Assembly: GCF_015709525.1 (NCBI RefSeq) | Contig: NZ_JADNRA010000036.1 | Location: 186,001-250,000, forward strand | Reading direction: 5' to 3' | Source: Methylocystis sp. L43 | GTDB lineage: Bacteria; Pseudomonadota; Alphaproteobacteria; Rhizobiales; Beijerinckiaceae | Length of the DNA stretch: 64,000 nucleotides | Part shown: piece by piece, positions 29,637-39,186 of the stretch | Layout of the letters: each line of letters opens with the position of its first letter | Numbering within the stretch: position 1 is the first letter of the stretch | Made by a program: the position numbers and the translations under genes | The notes under the pieces: generated by a model | The model's database searches: none | Told to the model about the DNA's origin: nothing | The model's input: only the letters and a program-made list of their open reading frames with translations

Positions 29637-30179
29637 TTATTTCCGCTGCGCGTCGCGCCACTGCCGCACGACGGCGAGCGCATTCTCAATATGCTTCGTT
29701 GCGCCGGAATCCTCGACCGCCGAGAGAATCTTCCCCTCGGGCGCGATGACATAAGAGATGCGGTTCGCGAACATCGCGCCCGCGACCGGAACCTTGAAGG
29801 CGGCGTCATAGGCGTTGATCACCTTGAAGCCCGGATCGGCGCCGACGGGAAATTTGTCCCGGCACTCTTTCGTCGAGAATTCGCGCTGCGTGGCGATCTT
29901 ATCGCTCGACACGCCGATGACGCTGGCGCCCATGGCGGCGAACTGCTCCATGGCTTGCGCGAATTCATGCGCCTCCAGCGTGCAGACGCTCGTGAACGAC
30001 TTCGGATAGAAATACAGCACGACCGGACCCTTCTCGAGCGCCTGCCGCAGCGAGAAGGAGAATTCCTTGCCGCCCTGCGCGGCCTCTAGGGCGAAGTCGG
30101 GCGCAGCGTCGCCGGGCTTGAGGGCGGCGAGCGCGGCGCTCGAGACGAGAGTCAATAAGGCGGCGGCGATGGCTCTCAT
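29637..30179 (-). CDS. Periplasmic peroxiredoxin (AhpC/TSA, BCP-like)
   Basis: A 180-residue thiol peroxidase exported by a Sec signal (MRAIAAALLTLVSSAALA). The peroxidatic Cys66 lies in YPKSFTSVCTLE, with PxxxTxxC spacing varied to KSFTSVC, and a second Cys near 105 in KECRDKF is a resolving candidate. APEGKI and the C-terminal helix complete the fold. BCP-type enzymes reduce hydroperoxides at thioredoxin's expense; a periplasmic location needs another reductant. It is convergent with irr, 79 bases apart. Confidence 0.88.
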   Translation of the reverse strand: MRAIAAALLTLVSSAALAALKPGDAAPDFALEAAQGGKEFSFSLRQALEKGPVVLYFYPKSFTSVCTLEAHEFAQAMEQFAAMGASVIGVSSDKIATQREFSTKECRDKFPVGADPGFKVINAYDAAFKVPVAGAMFANRISYVIAPEGKILSAVEDSGATKHIENALAVVRQWRDAQRK

Positions 30180-30325
30180 AGGGCTCTCCTAAGCGGTCGG
30201 CATTCCTTCACAAGGACATGGTAGCGCTCGCCTCCCGGCCAAGCCCCGGGGCCGCAATGTTGCGATGCAGCATTGCCTGAAATAAGATCAGTATCCAGTC
30301 GAGCGCCTCGGCTTAAAGGACTTTG

Positions 30326-32209
30326 ATGACAAAGCACCCCAATGCCGCGCAGCCGAACCCTGCGCGCGCAGAGCAGGCATCTTCCAGCCATCGCCACCCC
30401 TCCCCTGCCCATGACTTTCCGCGCCTTGCGTCGAGAGCCTTCGTCGAAGCGTGGCCAAGCGCCTTTCTGGCGGCGGAGCGCGCCACCGACAGTGATTCAT
30501 ATGGCTACGCGGCGCTCAGCGACGTCATCGACCGCTCGCTTCATGCGAGCGTCGCGCATCTGACCGGCGGACTCTCGCCCGCCTCGATGGCGAGCGCCTA
30601 TTGGGACTGGGCGGCGCATCTTGCGTCAGCGCCAGGAAAGCAGATGCAGCTTGCCGAAAAGGCGATGCGCAAAACTTGGCGATTCGCAAATTACGCCGGG
30701 CGCTGCGCGCTGCAGCCCAACGCCGCCCCCTGCATCGAGCCGCTGCCGCAGGATAAGAGATTTTCGGGCGAAGCATGGCGGCGCTGGCCCTATGCGCTGC
30801 TCTACCAGGGTTTTCTGCTCAATCAGCAGTGGTGGCACAACGCCACGACGGGGATAGGCGGCGTCACCAAGCAGCATGAGAACGTCGTTGAATTCGCCTC
30901 GCGGCAATTGCTCGACATGTTCTCGCCGTCGAATTTCTTAGCGACGAATCCCGAGGCGCTGCAACGCACGTTCGAGACTGGCGGCGTCAATCTCGTCTAT
31001 GGCCTGCAGAATTTTCTTCAAGACATGGAGCGGCGCGCCGGCGGCAAACGGCCTGTCGGCGCCGAAGCCTTCGTTCCCGGTCAGAACGTCGCGACGACGC
31101 CGGGCAAGGTGATCTATCGCAACCGGTTGATCGAACTCATCCAATATGCGCCGGCGACGCAGACGGTACGGCCCGAGCCCGTGCTCATCACGCCCGCCTG
31201 GATCATGAAATATTACATCCTTGATCTATCGCCGCATAATTCGCTGGTGCGGTTTTTGACCGAGCAAGGCTTCACCGTCTTCATGATCTCCTGGCGTAAC
31301 CCGAGCGCCGAAGATCGCGATCTCGACATGGACGCCTATCGCAGGCTCGGCGTGATGGCCGCGCTCGACGTGATTTCGCGGCTCATGCCGGACCGAAAGA
31401 TCCATGCGGCCGGCTATTGTCTTGGCGGAACGCTGCTCGCCATCGCCGCGGCGGCCATGGCGCGCGACAACGACGATCGCCTCAAGAGCCTGACGCTCCT
31501 CGCCGCGCAGACCGATTTCACCGAAGCGGGAGAACTGACGCTCTTCGTTAACGAAAGCCAACTCAACTTTCTCGAAGATCTGATGTGGGAGCACGGCTTT
31601 CTCGATTCCAAAGAGATGGCCGGCGCGTTCCAACTCCTGCGCTCCAATGATCTTGTCTGGTCCTATGCGCTGAAATCCTATCTCATGGGCGAGCGCGAGC
31701 CGATGACCGATATGATGGCCTGGAACGCCGACGCGACGCGCATGCCCTATAAGATGCATTCGGAATATCTGCGGCGGCTCTTCCTCAACAATGATCTCGC
31801 CGAGGGCCGGCTGCGCGTGAGCGGCGGCGCCGTCGCGCTCAGCGACATTCGCGCCCCGATTTTCGCCATCGGCACGGAGCGCGATCACGTCGCGCCCTGG
31901 CGCTCGGTTTATAAGATCCACCTGCTCGCCGACGCGCAAATCACCTTCCTGCTGACGAGCGGCGGGCATAACGCCGGCATCGTCTCGGCGCCCGAGAAGA
32001 AGCGCGGCGAGTACCGCTTCACGAACCGCGTGGACGGCGAGCATTACGCCGACCCCGCGGAATGGGTGAAGATCGCGGCTGTCAGGGAAGGATCCTGGTG
32101 GCCGGAATGGAGCGCGTGGCTCGCCGCCCGATCCGGGCCGCCGGTCGCGCCGCCTGCGATGGCCGAAGCGCTCTGCGACGCGCCGGGAACCTATGTGCTG
32201 CAGAGCTGA
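30326..32209 (+). CDS. phaC: Class I poly(R)-hydroxyalkanoate synthase
   Basis: A 627-residue polymerase of 3-hydroxyacyl-CoA into PHA granules. The lipase-like box GYCLGG has the nucleophile Cys365; Asp in GTERDHVAPW and His in SGGHNAG complete the triad. The N-terminal domain (about 1-240) is of class I length. I start at ATG 30326 with AAAGGA five bases upstream. Its stop is only six bases from the convergent lpd stop, and no phaA/B are nearby. Confidence 0.95.
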   Translation: MTKHPNAAQPNPARAEQASSSHRHPSPAHDFPRLASRAFVEAWPSAFLAAERATDSDSYGYAALSDVIDRSLHASVAHLTGGLSPASMASAYWDWAAHLASAPGKQMQLAEKAMRKTWRFANYAGRCALQPNAAPCIEPLPQDKRFSGEAWRRWPYALLYQGFLLNQQWWHNATTGIGGVTKQHENVVEFASRQLLDMFSPSNFLATNPEALQRTFETGGVNLVYGLQNFLQDMERRAGGKRPVGAEAFVPGQNVATTPGKVIYRNRLIELIQYAPATQTVRPEPVLITPAWIMKYYILDLSPHNSLVRFLTEQGFTVFMISWRNPSAEDRDLDMDAYRRLGVMAALDVISRLMPDRKIHAAGYCLGGTLLAIAAAAMARDNDDRLKSLTLLAAQTDFTEAGELTLFVNESQLNFLEDLMWEHGFLDSKEMAGAFQLLRSNDLVWSYALKSYLMGEREPMTDMMAWNADATRMPYKMHSEYLRRLFLNNDLAEGRLRVSGGAVALSDIRAPIFAIGTERDHVAPWRSVYKIHLLADAQITFLLTSGGHNAGIVSAPEKKRGEYRFTNRVDGEHYADPAEWVKIAAVREGSWWPEWSAWLAARSGPPVAPPAMAEALCDAPGTYVLQS

Positions 32210-32215
32210 CGCGAC

Positions 32216-33655
32216 TTACACGTGAATCGCACGGCCGAAGGCGGCGAGCACGCTCTCATGCATCGTTTCCGACAGCGTCGGATGCGGAAAGATCGTGCGG
32301 ATCAGCTCTTCTTCGGTCGTCTCGAGATTCATGGCGATGACGAAGCCCTGAATCAGTTCCGTCGCTTCGACTCCAAAGATATGCGCGCCGAGCAGCCGCC
32401 CGCTCTTGGCGTCGAAGATCGTCTTCACGACGCCTTCGAGTTCGCCGAGCGCGATCGCCTTGCCATTGGCGAGATAGGGAAAGCGGCCGATCTTCACGTC
32501 GAGCCCCTGCTCTTTCGCCTTCGCCTCGGTCAGGCCGACGGACGCGACCTGCGGATGGCAATAGGTGCAGCCTGGAATGCGCGACCTGTCGAGCGCGTGC
32601 GCGTCCAATCCGGCGATCGCCTCGACGCAGGATACGCCCTCGTGCTCCGCCTTATGCGCCAGCATCGGGCCGCCGGCGACGTCGCCGATCGCGTAAACGC
32701 CTTCGACATTGGTGCGCCCCAGGCCGTCGATCTTGATGACGCCGCGCTCGAGGGCGACGCCGAGCGCTTCTAGCCCAAGATTTTCGACATTGGCGACGAC
32801 GCCGATCGCCGACAGCGCGCGTTCCACTTCGAGCGTCTGCGGCTCGCCGTCCGCGGGCTTCAGCGTCACGACGAGGCTGTCGGCCTTCTTCTCGACGCCC
32901 GTCACCGTCGTCGCGACGCGGATGTCGATCCCCTGCTTCTTGAACGATCGATGCGCCAGAGCGGCGATCTCTTCGTCTTCGCTCGGAAGAATATGCGGCA
33001 GCGCTTCGGCGAGAATGACCTCGACGCCAAACGTCCGATAGAAAGACGCGAATTCGACGCCGATGGCGCCGGCGCCGACGATGAGCAGGGATTTCGGGAA
33101 ACGCTCCGGCTTCATCGCCTCGAAATAGGTCCAGATGAGTCGTCCGTCGGGCTCGAGGCCCGGCAAAACGCGGGGGCGCGCGCCGGTCGCGATGATGATG
33201 TGTTTCGCCTGATAGACGCCGTGGTCGAGCCTCGTTTTCGGCGACGGCGATTGCGGCAGCATGGGCGGTTTGGTCGGCGCGGCGACGCGCACCTCGCCCT
33301 TTCCGGCAAGCGTCGCCTCACCCCAAATCACGTCGATCTTGTTCTTCTTGAGCAGAAACGCCACGCCGCCATTGAGCCGCGTCGCCGCCTCGCGCGAATG
33401 CGCCACGATGCGCGCGACGTCGGCGCTCAGGGCGCCTGGCGAAACGCCGAACCGCTCGCCCTCGTTGGCGAGGCGATAGACCTCGGCGGAGCGCAGCAGC
33501 GCCTTCGTGGGGATGCAGCCCCAGTTCAGGCAAATGCCGCCGAGATGTTCGCGCTCGACGACCGCCGTCTTGAGACCCAATTGCGCGGCGCGGATCGCGG
33601 CGACATAGCCGCCGGGCCCGCCGCCGATGACGATGAGATCATATGTGTCGGCCAT
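32216..33655 (-). CDS. lpdA: Dihydrolipoamide dehydrogenase (E3)
   Basis: A 479-residue flavoprotein. FAD-binding GGGPGGYVAAIRAAQLG at the N-terminus, redox-active disulfide Cys42/Cys47 in ICLNWGCIPTK, NAD-binding GAGAIGVEFASFY, and C-terminal HPTLSETMHE with the catalytic His-Glu pair. It reoxidises lipoyl groups of pyruvate or 2-oxoglutarate dehydrogenase complexes, or the glycine cleavage system. A ~17-residue insert with TKPPMLPQSPSPKTRLDHG sits in the FAD domain, as in several Rhizobiales E3s. It stands alone without E1/E2 genes. Confidence 0.95.
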   Translation of the reverse strand: MADTYDLIVIGGGPGGYVAAIRAAQLGLKTAVVEREHLGGICLNWGCIPTKALLRSAEVYRLANEGERFGVSPGALSADVARIVAHSREAATRLNGGVAFLLKKNKIDVIWGEATLAGKGEVRVAAPTKPPMLPQSPSPKTRLDHGVYQAKHIIIATGARPRVLPGLEPDGRLIWTYFEAMKPERFPKSLLIVGAGAIGVEFASFYRTFGVEVILAEALPHILPSEDEEIAALAHRSFKKQGIDIRVATTVTGVEKKADSLVVTLKPADGEPQTLEVERALSAIGVVANVENLGLEALGVALERGVIKIDGLGRTNVEGVYAIGDVAGGPMLAHKAEHEGVSCVEAIAGLDAHALDRSRIPGCTYCHPQVASVGLTEAKAKEQGLDVKIGRFPYLANGKAIALGELEGVVKTIFDAKSGRLLGAHIFGVEATELIQGFVIAMNLETTEEELIRTIFPHPTLSETMHESVLAAFGRAIHV

Positions 33656-33875
33656 GCTTCGTCCTAGCTTCCCCATCGGATTATAGGCCAGGCCAAGGCA
33701 AAGGGGAGACCGCTTGCGCGGCCAAGAGCCCGCGTGAGCATGTCTTCAGCGCTGAAGATTGATCTGATAATTACGCCCTTGCGGAAAGCATAATGTCGTC
33801 GAGTGTATCGTGCGCCGGCGCGACAGTTCGGCACGAGGCATGAAATCCGCCGCAGCATCAGCCGATAATCGGATT

Positions 33876-33913
33876 AAAAACAAAAAGCCTCCCGCAGCCG
33901 GCTGCGGGAGGCT
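33876..33913 (-). terminator. Terminator of rpmI-rplT
   Basis: A perfect 28-base palindrome (AGCCTCCCGCAGCC and its complement, 33886-33913). On the minus strand it is followed by TTTTTGTTTTT (33885-33875). It lies 23 bases after the rplT stop. Confidence 0.93.
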
Positions 33914-33936
33914 CGAATTGTTCAAAGACGTCAGTC

Positions 33937-34302
33937 TCAGGCGGCCTGCGGCAATGCCGACTTCGCCTGCGCCACGATCGCCGCGAAGGCTTCGGGCTGG
34001 TGGATGGCGAGATCTGACAAAACCTTGCGGTCGACTTCGATCCCGCCCTTGGCGAGCCCGTCGATGAAGCGCGAATAGGTCAGCCCGTGCTCGCGCACGG
34101 CGGCGTTGAGCCGTTGAATCCACAACGCGCGGAACACGCGCTTTTTCGCCTTACGGTCGCGCGTCGCATATTGCATCGAGCGATCGACGGCGGCCTTGGC
34201 CGCGCGGATGGTATTCTTGCGGCGGCCATAGAAACCTTTGGCGGCCTTGAGGGTCTTCTTGTGCTTGGCGTGCGATGTGACGCCGCGTTTGACGCGAGCC
34301 AT
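33937..34302 (-). CDS. rplT: 50S ribosomal protein L20
   Basis: A 121-residue L20, starting [41 protein letters not shown]; it binds 23S rRNA early in 50S assembly and, in other bacteria, represses its own operon through an mRNA structure. It lies 37 bases after rpmI and is followed by a strong terminator. infC, often upstream, is not in this window. Confidence 0.98.
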   Translation of the reverse strand: MARVKRGVTSHAKHKKTLKAAKGFYGRRKNTIRAAKAAVDRSMQYATRDRKAKKRVFRALWIQRLNAAVREHGLTYSRFIDGLAKGGIEVDRKVLSDLAIHQPEAFAAIVAQAKSALPQAA

Positions 34303-34339
34303 GACGAAACTCCTTTGCGGAAAAAGTGCGCTCTTGCGA

Positions 34340-34540
34340 TCAGCCGTTCGGCAGGAAATATTTCTTCACGTTGTCGCCGTCAGTCTTGAACAAAACGGCC
34401 GTTCCGCGCAGATTTCTGATCTGCTTGTTCGTCCGCTTGATCATCCCGTGGCGCTTGCCCTGCTGGGCGTAGACCACTTTCCCGGTGCCGGTGATCTTGA
34501 AGCGCTTTTTCGCGCCGGATTTCGTCTTCAGTTTGGGCAT
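34340..34540 (-). CDS. rpmI: 50S ribosomal protein L35
   Basis: A 66-residue L35: [22 protein letters not shown]...[20 protein letters not shown] just upstream of the ATG. The open frame extends further upstream to 34819 but that part is leader. It is the first gene of the rpmI-rplT operon. Confidence 0.97.
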   Translation of the reverse strand: MPKLKTKSGAKKRFKITGTGKVVYAQQGKRHGMIKRTNKQIRNLRGTAVLFKTDGDNVKKYFLPNG

Positions 34541-34899
34541 TTTGCTCTCCCGGGCTCTGGGCCCTGTTGTTTGCGCCGCAGGGATTGGTCCAAACGACGC
34601 GTGTTCGCGCGAGCGAAAGAACCGCCACGGCAGCCCATCACTGGCCGGGCGGTTCTGTAGAGCGCGGTTTATTGCCCAACGCCGGGGGAAACGCAAGTCC
34701 GCGCAAACCTTTGGGAGCGCCCGGAGTAGACGGCCCCGCCTCTTGGCGAGTCCGCCCGCGACTCTGGTTAACCGAACAGAGAAAGTAAGAGGTTGCAGGC
34801 GTATCGTTAAACTCAACAAATAAAGGCGTTTTTATCAGGGTTTGAAGAACAGGCGCAAAGCGCTAAATGTCTCTGATTGGAAACGATTCGGAGCGCATT
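34541..34899. other. Gene-free spacer: rpmI leader and amidinotransferase upstream region
   Basis: A 359-base divergent intergenic interval. The half nearest rpmI is GC-rich with several short inverted repeats, as expected of an L20/L35 leader that may bind L20. The half nearest the amidinotransferase is AT-rich (34790-34860), consistent with promoter DNA. No confident -35/-10 pair and no ORF were identified. Confidence 0.5.
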
Positions 34900-36012
34900 A
34901 TGAATGTGCATGCATCTGTCGAAGGCGCGATTGCCGCGGACTGTCCGGTCAATTCCCATAATGAGTGGGATCCACTGGAGGAGATCATCGTCGGCCGCCT
35001 CGAAGGCTCGACGATTCCTTCCGACCATCCGGTCGTCACCTGCAACATCCCCGGCATGGCCGCGCGCGCCCAATCGCTCGCCGCAGGCTTCCGCTTTCCG
35101 AAGTTCATGATCGAGCCGGCGCAGCAGGAGCTCGACGGTTTCATCGCTTTGCTCGAATCGCTCGGCGTCACGGTGACGCGGCCGGAGCCCTTCAATCACA
35201 AGGCGAAATTTTCGACGCCCTATTGGTCGTCGCGCGGCTTCTGCAATTCCTGCCCGCGCGACTCCATGCTCGTCTTCGGCGACGAAATTCTGGAAACGCC
35301 CATGGCCTGGCCCTGTCGCTATTTCGAGACGCACAGCTATCGGCCGATCCTGAAAGACTATTTTAAGCGCGGCGCGCGTTGGACCTCGGCGCCCAAGCCG
35401 CAGCTCACCGACGAGTTGTTCGATCCCAACTTCAAATTGCCCGAGAAGGGCGAGGAGATTCGCTACATTCTCACCGAGTTCGAGCCGGTGTTCGACGCAG
35501 CCGATTTCTTCCGCTGCGGCCGCGATATTTTCGTCACGCGCTCCAATGTGACGAACGCCATGGGCATCGACTGGCTGCGCCGCCATCTTGGCGACGGCTA
35601 TCGCATCCATGAGATCAAGAGCCGCTGCCCGAACCCGATGCATATCGACACGACGATTCTGCCGCTCGGGCCCGGGCGCCTGCTGATCAATCCGGAATAT
35701 ATCAATCCCGATGAGCTGCCCGATATTTTGAAGAAATGGGACATTCTCGTCGCGCCTGAGCCGGATCCGATCAATGACCGCATTCTCGCGATCACCTCGA
35801 TGTGCGGCAAATGGCTCAGCATGAACATTCTGATGATCGACGAGAAGCGCGTCATCGTCGATCCGCATCACACCAATATGATGCGTCAGATGGAGAAATG
35901 GGGCTACGAGCCGATCCCCTGTTCGTTCCTGCACTATGCGGCGTTCGGCGGCGCCTTCCATTGCGCGACGCTCGACGTGCGCCGGCGCGGAACGCTCGAA
36001 AGCTATTTTTGA
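34900..36012 (+). CDS. Glycine amidinotransferase-like enzyme
   Basis: A 370-residue protein of the amidinotransferase fold, like arginine:glycine amidinotransferase (AGAT) and cyanotoxin enzymes CyrA/SxtG. The expected triad is visible: Asp in DAADFFRCGRD, His in NPMHIDTTILPLGPGR, Cys in GGAFHCATLDVRRRG. AGAT transfers an amidino group from arginine to glycine, giving guanidinoacetate and ornithine; the acceptor amine here is not known. ATG 34900 has GGAG six bases upstream; the longer start at 34867 lacks one. It is convergent with a Gdx-type guanidinium exporter, 51 bases apart, suggesting related chemistry. Confidence 0.85.
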   Translation: MNVHASVEGAIAADCPVNSHNEWDPLEEIIVGRLEGSTIPSDHPVVTCNIPGMAARAQSLAAGFRFPKFMIEPAQQELDGFIALLESLGVTVTRPEPFNHKAKFSTPYWSSRGFCNSCPRDSMLVFGDEILETPMAWPCRYFETHSYRPILKDYFKRGARWTSAPKPQLTDELFDPNFKLPEKGEEIRYILTEFEPVFDAADFFRCGRDIFVTRSNVTNAMGIDWLRRHLGDGYRIHEIKSRCPNPMHIDTTILPLGPGRLLINPEYINPDELPDILKKWDILVAPEPDPINDRILAITSMCGKWLSMNILMIDEKRVIVDPHHTNMMRQMEKWGYEPIPCSFLHYAAFGGAFHCATLDVRRRGTLESYF

Positions 36013-36063
36013 TCAACCGCGCTTCTTTCGCCCGACGCATCTCGAACGAGCGCCGGGCGATCT

Positions 36064-36390
36064 CTATTTCAGGTCGACGCCGCCGAGCCGCAGGCCGATG
36101 ATGCCCAGAACGATCAGGCCGATCGAGCCTAAACGCAGAAAGGTCGTCGGTTCGTTAAAGAGGTAGACGCCCACAAGCGTGGCCGCAGCGATGCTTGTCC
36201 CGGTCCATGCGGCGTAAGCCGTGCCGGCCGGAATCGTCTTTACCGCAATGCCCAGGCATCCGACGCTCGCCGCCATGAAAAACACCATGATGAGCGAAGG
36301 CCAGAGCCTCGTGAATCCTTCCGCATATTTCATCCCGATGAGCCAGCCGACTTCGCAGATGCTGCCGATAAAAAGGATGATCCAGTCCAT
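36064..36390 (-). CDS. SMR-family transporter, SugE/Gdx type
   Basis: A 108-residue four-helix antiporter. The transport Glu lies in ICEVGWLIGMKYAEGF (about residue 13), as in SugE; VKTIPAGTAYAAWTGTSIAA and ASLGL-type IGLIVLGIIGLRLGG follow. SugE/Gdx members export guanidinium rather than the multidrug spectrum of EmrE; the WxxGMKYxxGF sequence favours that group. AAGGACGG precedes the ATG. The upstream 126 bases were searched for a guanidine riboswitch, without a match. Confidence 0.85.
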   Translation of the reverse strand: MDWIILFIGSICEVGWLIGMKYAEGFTRLWPSLIMVFFMAASVGCLGIAVKTIPAGTAYAAWTGTSIAAATLVGVYLFNEPTTFLRLGSIGLIVLGIIGLRLGGVDLK

Positions 36391-36516
36391 TTAACCGTCC
36401 TTGCCTGCCGACGTCGCCGCGTCCGGCGACTTGTGGATTTTGCGGTCCAATCCGTCAAGAACCGCCGATTTGCATTTTGCGAGACGCCGCCCACATAGGC
36501 CGCAGGAGCCTTCATC

Positions 36517-37395
36517 ATGAGAAGAATTATCGATGTCTACCCCGCTCCGGATTCCATGCACTGGGTCGGCGACGGTTTTCCCGTACGCTCGCTGTTTTCG
36601 CATCACGAACATGGCGCGCAGGTGAGCCCCTTTTTGCTGTTCGACTATGCGGGACCGTTTGACTTTTCACCGACCGCTAAGCGGCGCGGCGTCGGCGCCC
36701 ATCCGCATCGCGGCTTCGAGACGGTGACGATCGTCCTCGACGGCGAACTCGCGCATCGCGACTCGACCGGCGCCGGCGGACTGATCGGTCCCGGCGACGT
36801 GCAATGGATGCGCGCCGCCTCGGGCGTCGTCCACGAGGAGTATCATTCCGAAAGCTTCGCCGAAACGGGCGGGCGCTTCGAAGTCGTGCAGCTTTGGGTC
36901 AATCTGCCGGCGCACGAGAAGATGAGTCCGCCGCGCTACCAGACGCTTCTCGACAAGGACATTCCGCGCGTCGATCTGCCGGACGACGCCGGGCTTGTTC
37001 GCGTCATCGCCGGTGAATTCGACGGGCATCGCGGACCAGCGCAAACCGCGACGCCGATTGACCTGTGGGACGTGCGGATCGACGCGGGAAAGAGCGCCCG
37101 GTTCACGCTGCCCGAAGGCCATACGGCGCTCGTCGCGATTCTCGAGGGAACGGTCGAAGTCAATGGCGAGAAGATCGCGCGCGCGACGGATGTTGTCGTA
37201 TTCGAGGAGGAAGGCGGCGACATCGTCTTCGAAGCCAATAATGATGTGAAGCTGATCATCATGAGCGGCGAACCGATTGACGAGCCCGTGGCGCAAGAAG
37301 GCCCGTTCGTGATGAATACGCAGGATGAATTGCGGCAGGCCTTCGCCGACTATCAATCAGGACGGTTCGGCGTCATCGCGCCACAGGGCGGTTAG
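36517..37395 (+). CDS. Pirin-family protein
   Basis: A 292-residue bicupin. The metal-binding cluster is HPHRGFETVT (about residue 66) with a further His and Glu in ASGVVHEEYHSE. Some bacterial pirins are quercetin dioxygenases, others bind regulators of central metabolism; no choice is possible here. GGAG eight bases upstream supports the start. It is divergent from sugE and followed by a palindromic repeat. Confidence 0.92.
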   Translation: MRRIIDVYPAPDSMHWVGDGFPVRSLFSHHEHGAQVSPFLLFDYAGPFDFSPTAKRRGVGAHPHRGFETVTIVLDGELAHRDSTGAGGLIGPGDVQWMRAASGVVHEEYHSESFAETGGRFEVVQLWVNLPAHEKMSPPRYQTLLDKDIPRVDLPDDAGLVRVIAGEFDGHRGPAQTATPIDLWDVRIDAGKSARFTLPEGHTALVAILEGTVEVNGEKIARATDVVVFEEEGGDIVFEANNDVKLIIMSGEPIDEPVAQEGPFVMNTQDELRQAFADYQSGRFGVIAPQGG

Positions 37396-37442
37396 AGCGC
37401 TTTCCGATCACATCGAATCATGTGATCGATACGGAATCGCTC
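37395..37442. repeat. Rhizobiales-type palindromic repeat
   Basis: Core CGATCACAT-cgaatc-ATGTGATCG (37405-37428) inside an outer GAGCG...CGCTC pair, right at the pirin stop. It is of the kind repeated many times in Rhizobiales genomes, and distinct from the REP-like family at 7.4 kb. Confidence 0.75.
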
Positions 37443-37461
37443 AACTTTTTCGGAACCTGCT

Positions 37462-39177
37462 CTACGAGGACGCGCTGCGGCGACGCGGCGCCAATCTCAG
37501 CTCTTCGATGGTCGCCGCGAGCGAAGCAAACTCCACCGGCTTGGTGAGAAACGCATCGACTCCGGCGGCGCGGGCGGCGCGCTCGTCTTCCTCGCGCGCG
37601 CTGGCCGTGAGCACCAATATGGGCGTGCGCGGCGCGCCCGCCCGCGCCTCAGCCTCACGAATGCGGAGGCTCGCCTCGCGTCCGTCGAAATCCGGCATGA
37701 AAAGATCCATAACGATCACGTCATAGGGCGCGCCCGCGCCCTCGATCGCTTCGCGGGCGCGGGCGAGCGCGAGCGCGCCGCTTTCCGCCCGAGTCACCTT
37801 CGCGCCAAGCTTTGCGAGATGGCGCGTGAGGATAAGCGCGTTGATCTCATTGTCTTCGGCGATAAGCGCGTTCACGCCCGCGAGCGCCTGCGGCGGCGCG
37901 TCGTCTGCAGGCGCCGGCGCATTGGCGCTCTCTGGCGAGAGACGGGCGATCAGCGAGGCGATCCGCACCGGCTTGACCAGCCAGCCGTCGAAATCGCACA
38001 GGGCGTCTTCGCCGAAGGCCCGCCGTTCGATCGGCGAGAAGAGCAGAAACAGTCGTCCCGCCTGCGCGTCGCGAGCGACTTTCGCCAATTGCGCGGTCAT
38101 GTGCGGGCCCAGCGCGCAGTCGACGATGACGGCGTCGAAGGGCTTCTGACGCGGCCCTTGCAGCGCTGACGGCGCATTCTCGGCCGCGACGATCTCCGCT
38201 TCGGCGCCGGCGAATCGTAAGCTCTCGGCGAGATAGGGCGCTTCGAAGATGCTGTGCGCGACGATCAGCGTCTTAAGTCCGAAGAGCGGCGCCGCAGCCC
38301 TGTCTTCGCTGAACGGCGGCGCAGGAAGCGTGAAGGCGAAAACGGCGCCCCTGTCCGTTGAATTGACGAGCGCCAGCGCGCCGCCCATCCTGGCGACGAG
38401 ACGGCGAGAAATGGCGAGGCCGAGCCCCGTGCCGGCCTGCGGGTGGTTCTCGGAAGGATCGGCCTGCTCGAATTCCTCGAAAATCGCCTCGCGCGCCGCC
38501 TCGGGCACGCCCGGCCCGGAGTCGCGCACCTCGAAGCGCAGCCGCGCGCCCTCTCGCGCGACGCGCACGCCAACCCCGCCCCGCTCGGTGAACTTCACGG
38601 CGTTGCCGATGAGGTTGACGAGCACCTGCCGAAGTCGCGCCGGATCGCCGACGATCTCGCGCGGCGTATCGGGCGAGATGACGCTGGCAAGCTCCAGCCC
38701 TTTCGCCATCGCGCGCGGCGCCAGCAATTCGACCACGCTTTCGACGAACGGCGCGAGCGCGAAGGCTTCGTGGCGTAGCTCGAACTTGCCGGCTTCGATC
38801 TTGGAGAAGTCCAGAATGTCGTCGATCAGCTGCGAGAGCGAACGGCTCGAATCGCCGATCGCTTCGACATAGCTCGCCTGTTCGGCGGTGAGCTTGGTCA
38901 TCGCGAGAAGCTGCGCCAAGCCCATGACGCCATTGAGCGGCGTGCGGAATTCGTGGCTGACCGCTGCGAGAAAGCGCGACTTGGCGAGACTGGCGGCTTC
39001 CGCTCTGTCGCGAGCCGCCGCGGCGGCGCGCAGCTCCCAAATTTCGTCGCGCAGCGATTCGAGCTCGGCCTCGACCTTTTCGCGGCCACGCCCGCGCAGG
39101 GCAATGTAAATGGACGCCGCCAGCATCAGAATGACGAGCTGCGCCGCGGCCAAAATCACAATATGGTTTAAGGACAT
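37462..39177 (-). CDS. Hybrid sensor histidine kinase
   Basis: A 571-residue membrane-anchored kinase: one N-terminal helix ([22 protein letters not shown]), no recognisable sensor, a short coiled coil, HisKA with His75 in [13 protein letters not shown], HATPase with [18 protein letters not shown] and [13 protein letters not shown], then two receiver-like modules. The first (about 300-410) keeps VIVDCALG and WLVKPVR but lacks the N-terminal acidic pair, so it looks degenerate. The last ([11 protein letters not shown]...[13 protein letters not shown]...FLTKPVE) is complete. It starts nine bases after the comM stop, a likely operon. No partner regulator is adjacent. Confidence 0.93.
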   Translation of the reverse strand: MSLNHIVILAAAQLVILMLAASIYIALRGRGREKVEAELESLRDEIWELRAAAAARDRAEAASLAKSRFLAAVSHEFRTPLNGVMGLAQLLAMTKLTAEQASYVEAIGDSSRSLSQLIDDILDFSKIEAGKFELRHEAFALAPFVESVVELLAPRAMAKGLELASVISPDTPREIVGDPARLRQVLVNLIGNAVKFTERGGVGVRVAREGARLRFEVRDSGPGVPEAAREAIFEEFEQADPSENHPQAGTGLGLAISRRLVARMGGALALVNSTDRGAVFAFTLPAPPFSEDRAAAPLFGLKTLIVAHSIFEAPYLAESLRFAGAEAEIVAAENAPSALQGPRQKPFDAVIVDCALGPHMTAQLAKVARDAQAGRLFLLFSPIERRAFGEDALCDFDGWLVKPVRIASLIARLSPESANAPAPADDAPPQALAGVNALIAEDNEINALILTRHLAKLGAKVTRAESGALALARAREAIEGAGAPYDVIVMDLFMPDFDGREASLRIREAEARAGAPRTPILVLTASAREEDERAARAAGVDAFLTKPVEFASLAATIEELRLAPRRRSASS

Positions 39178-39186
39178 GCGCCCATA

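Noticed and set aside
36391-36516. Guanidine riboswitch upstream of sugE
   Set aside because: On the minus strand GTCGCCG-gacg-CGGCGAC forms one hairpin, but guanidine-II needs two hairpins with ACGR loops, and no guanidine-I or -III core was seen.
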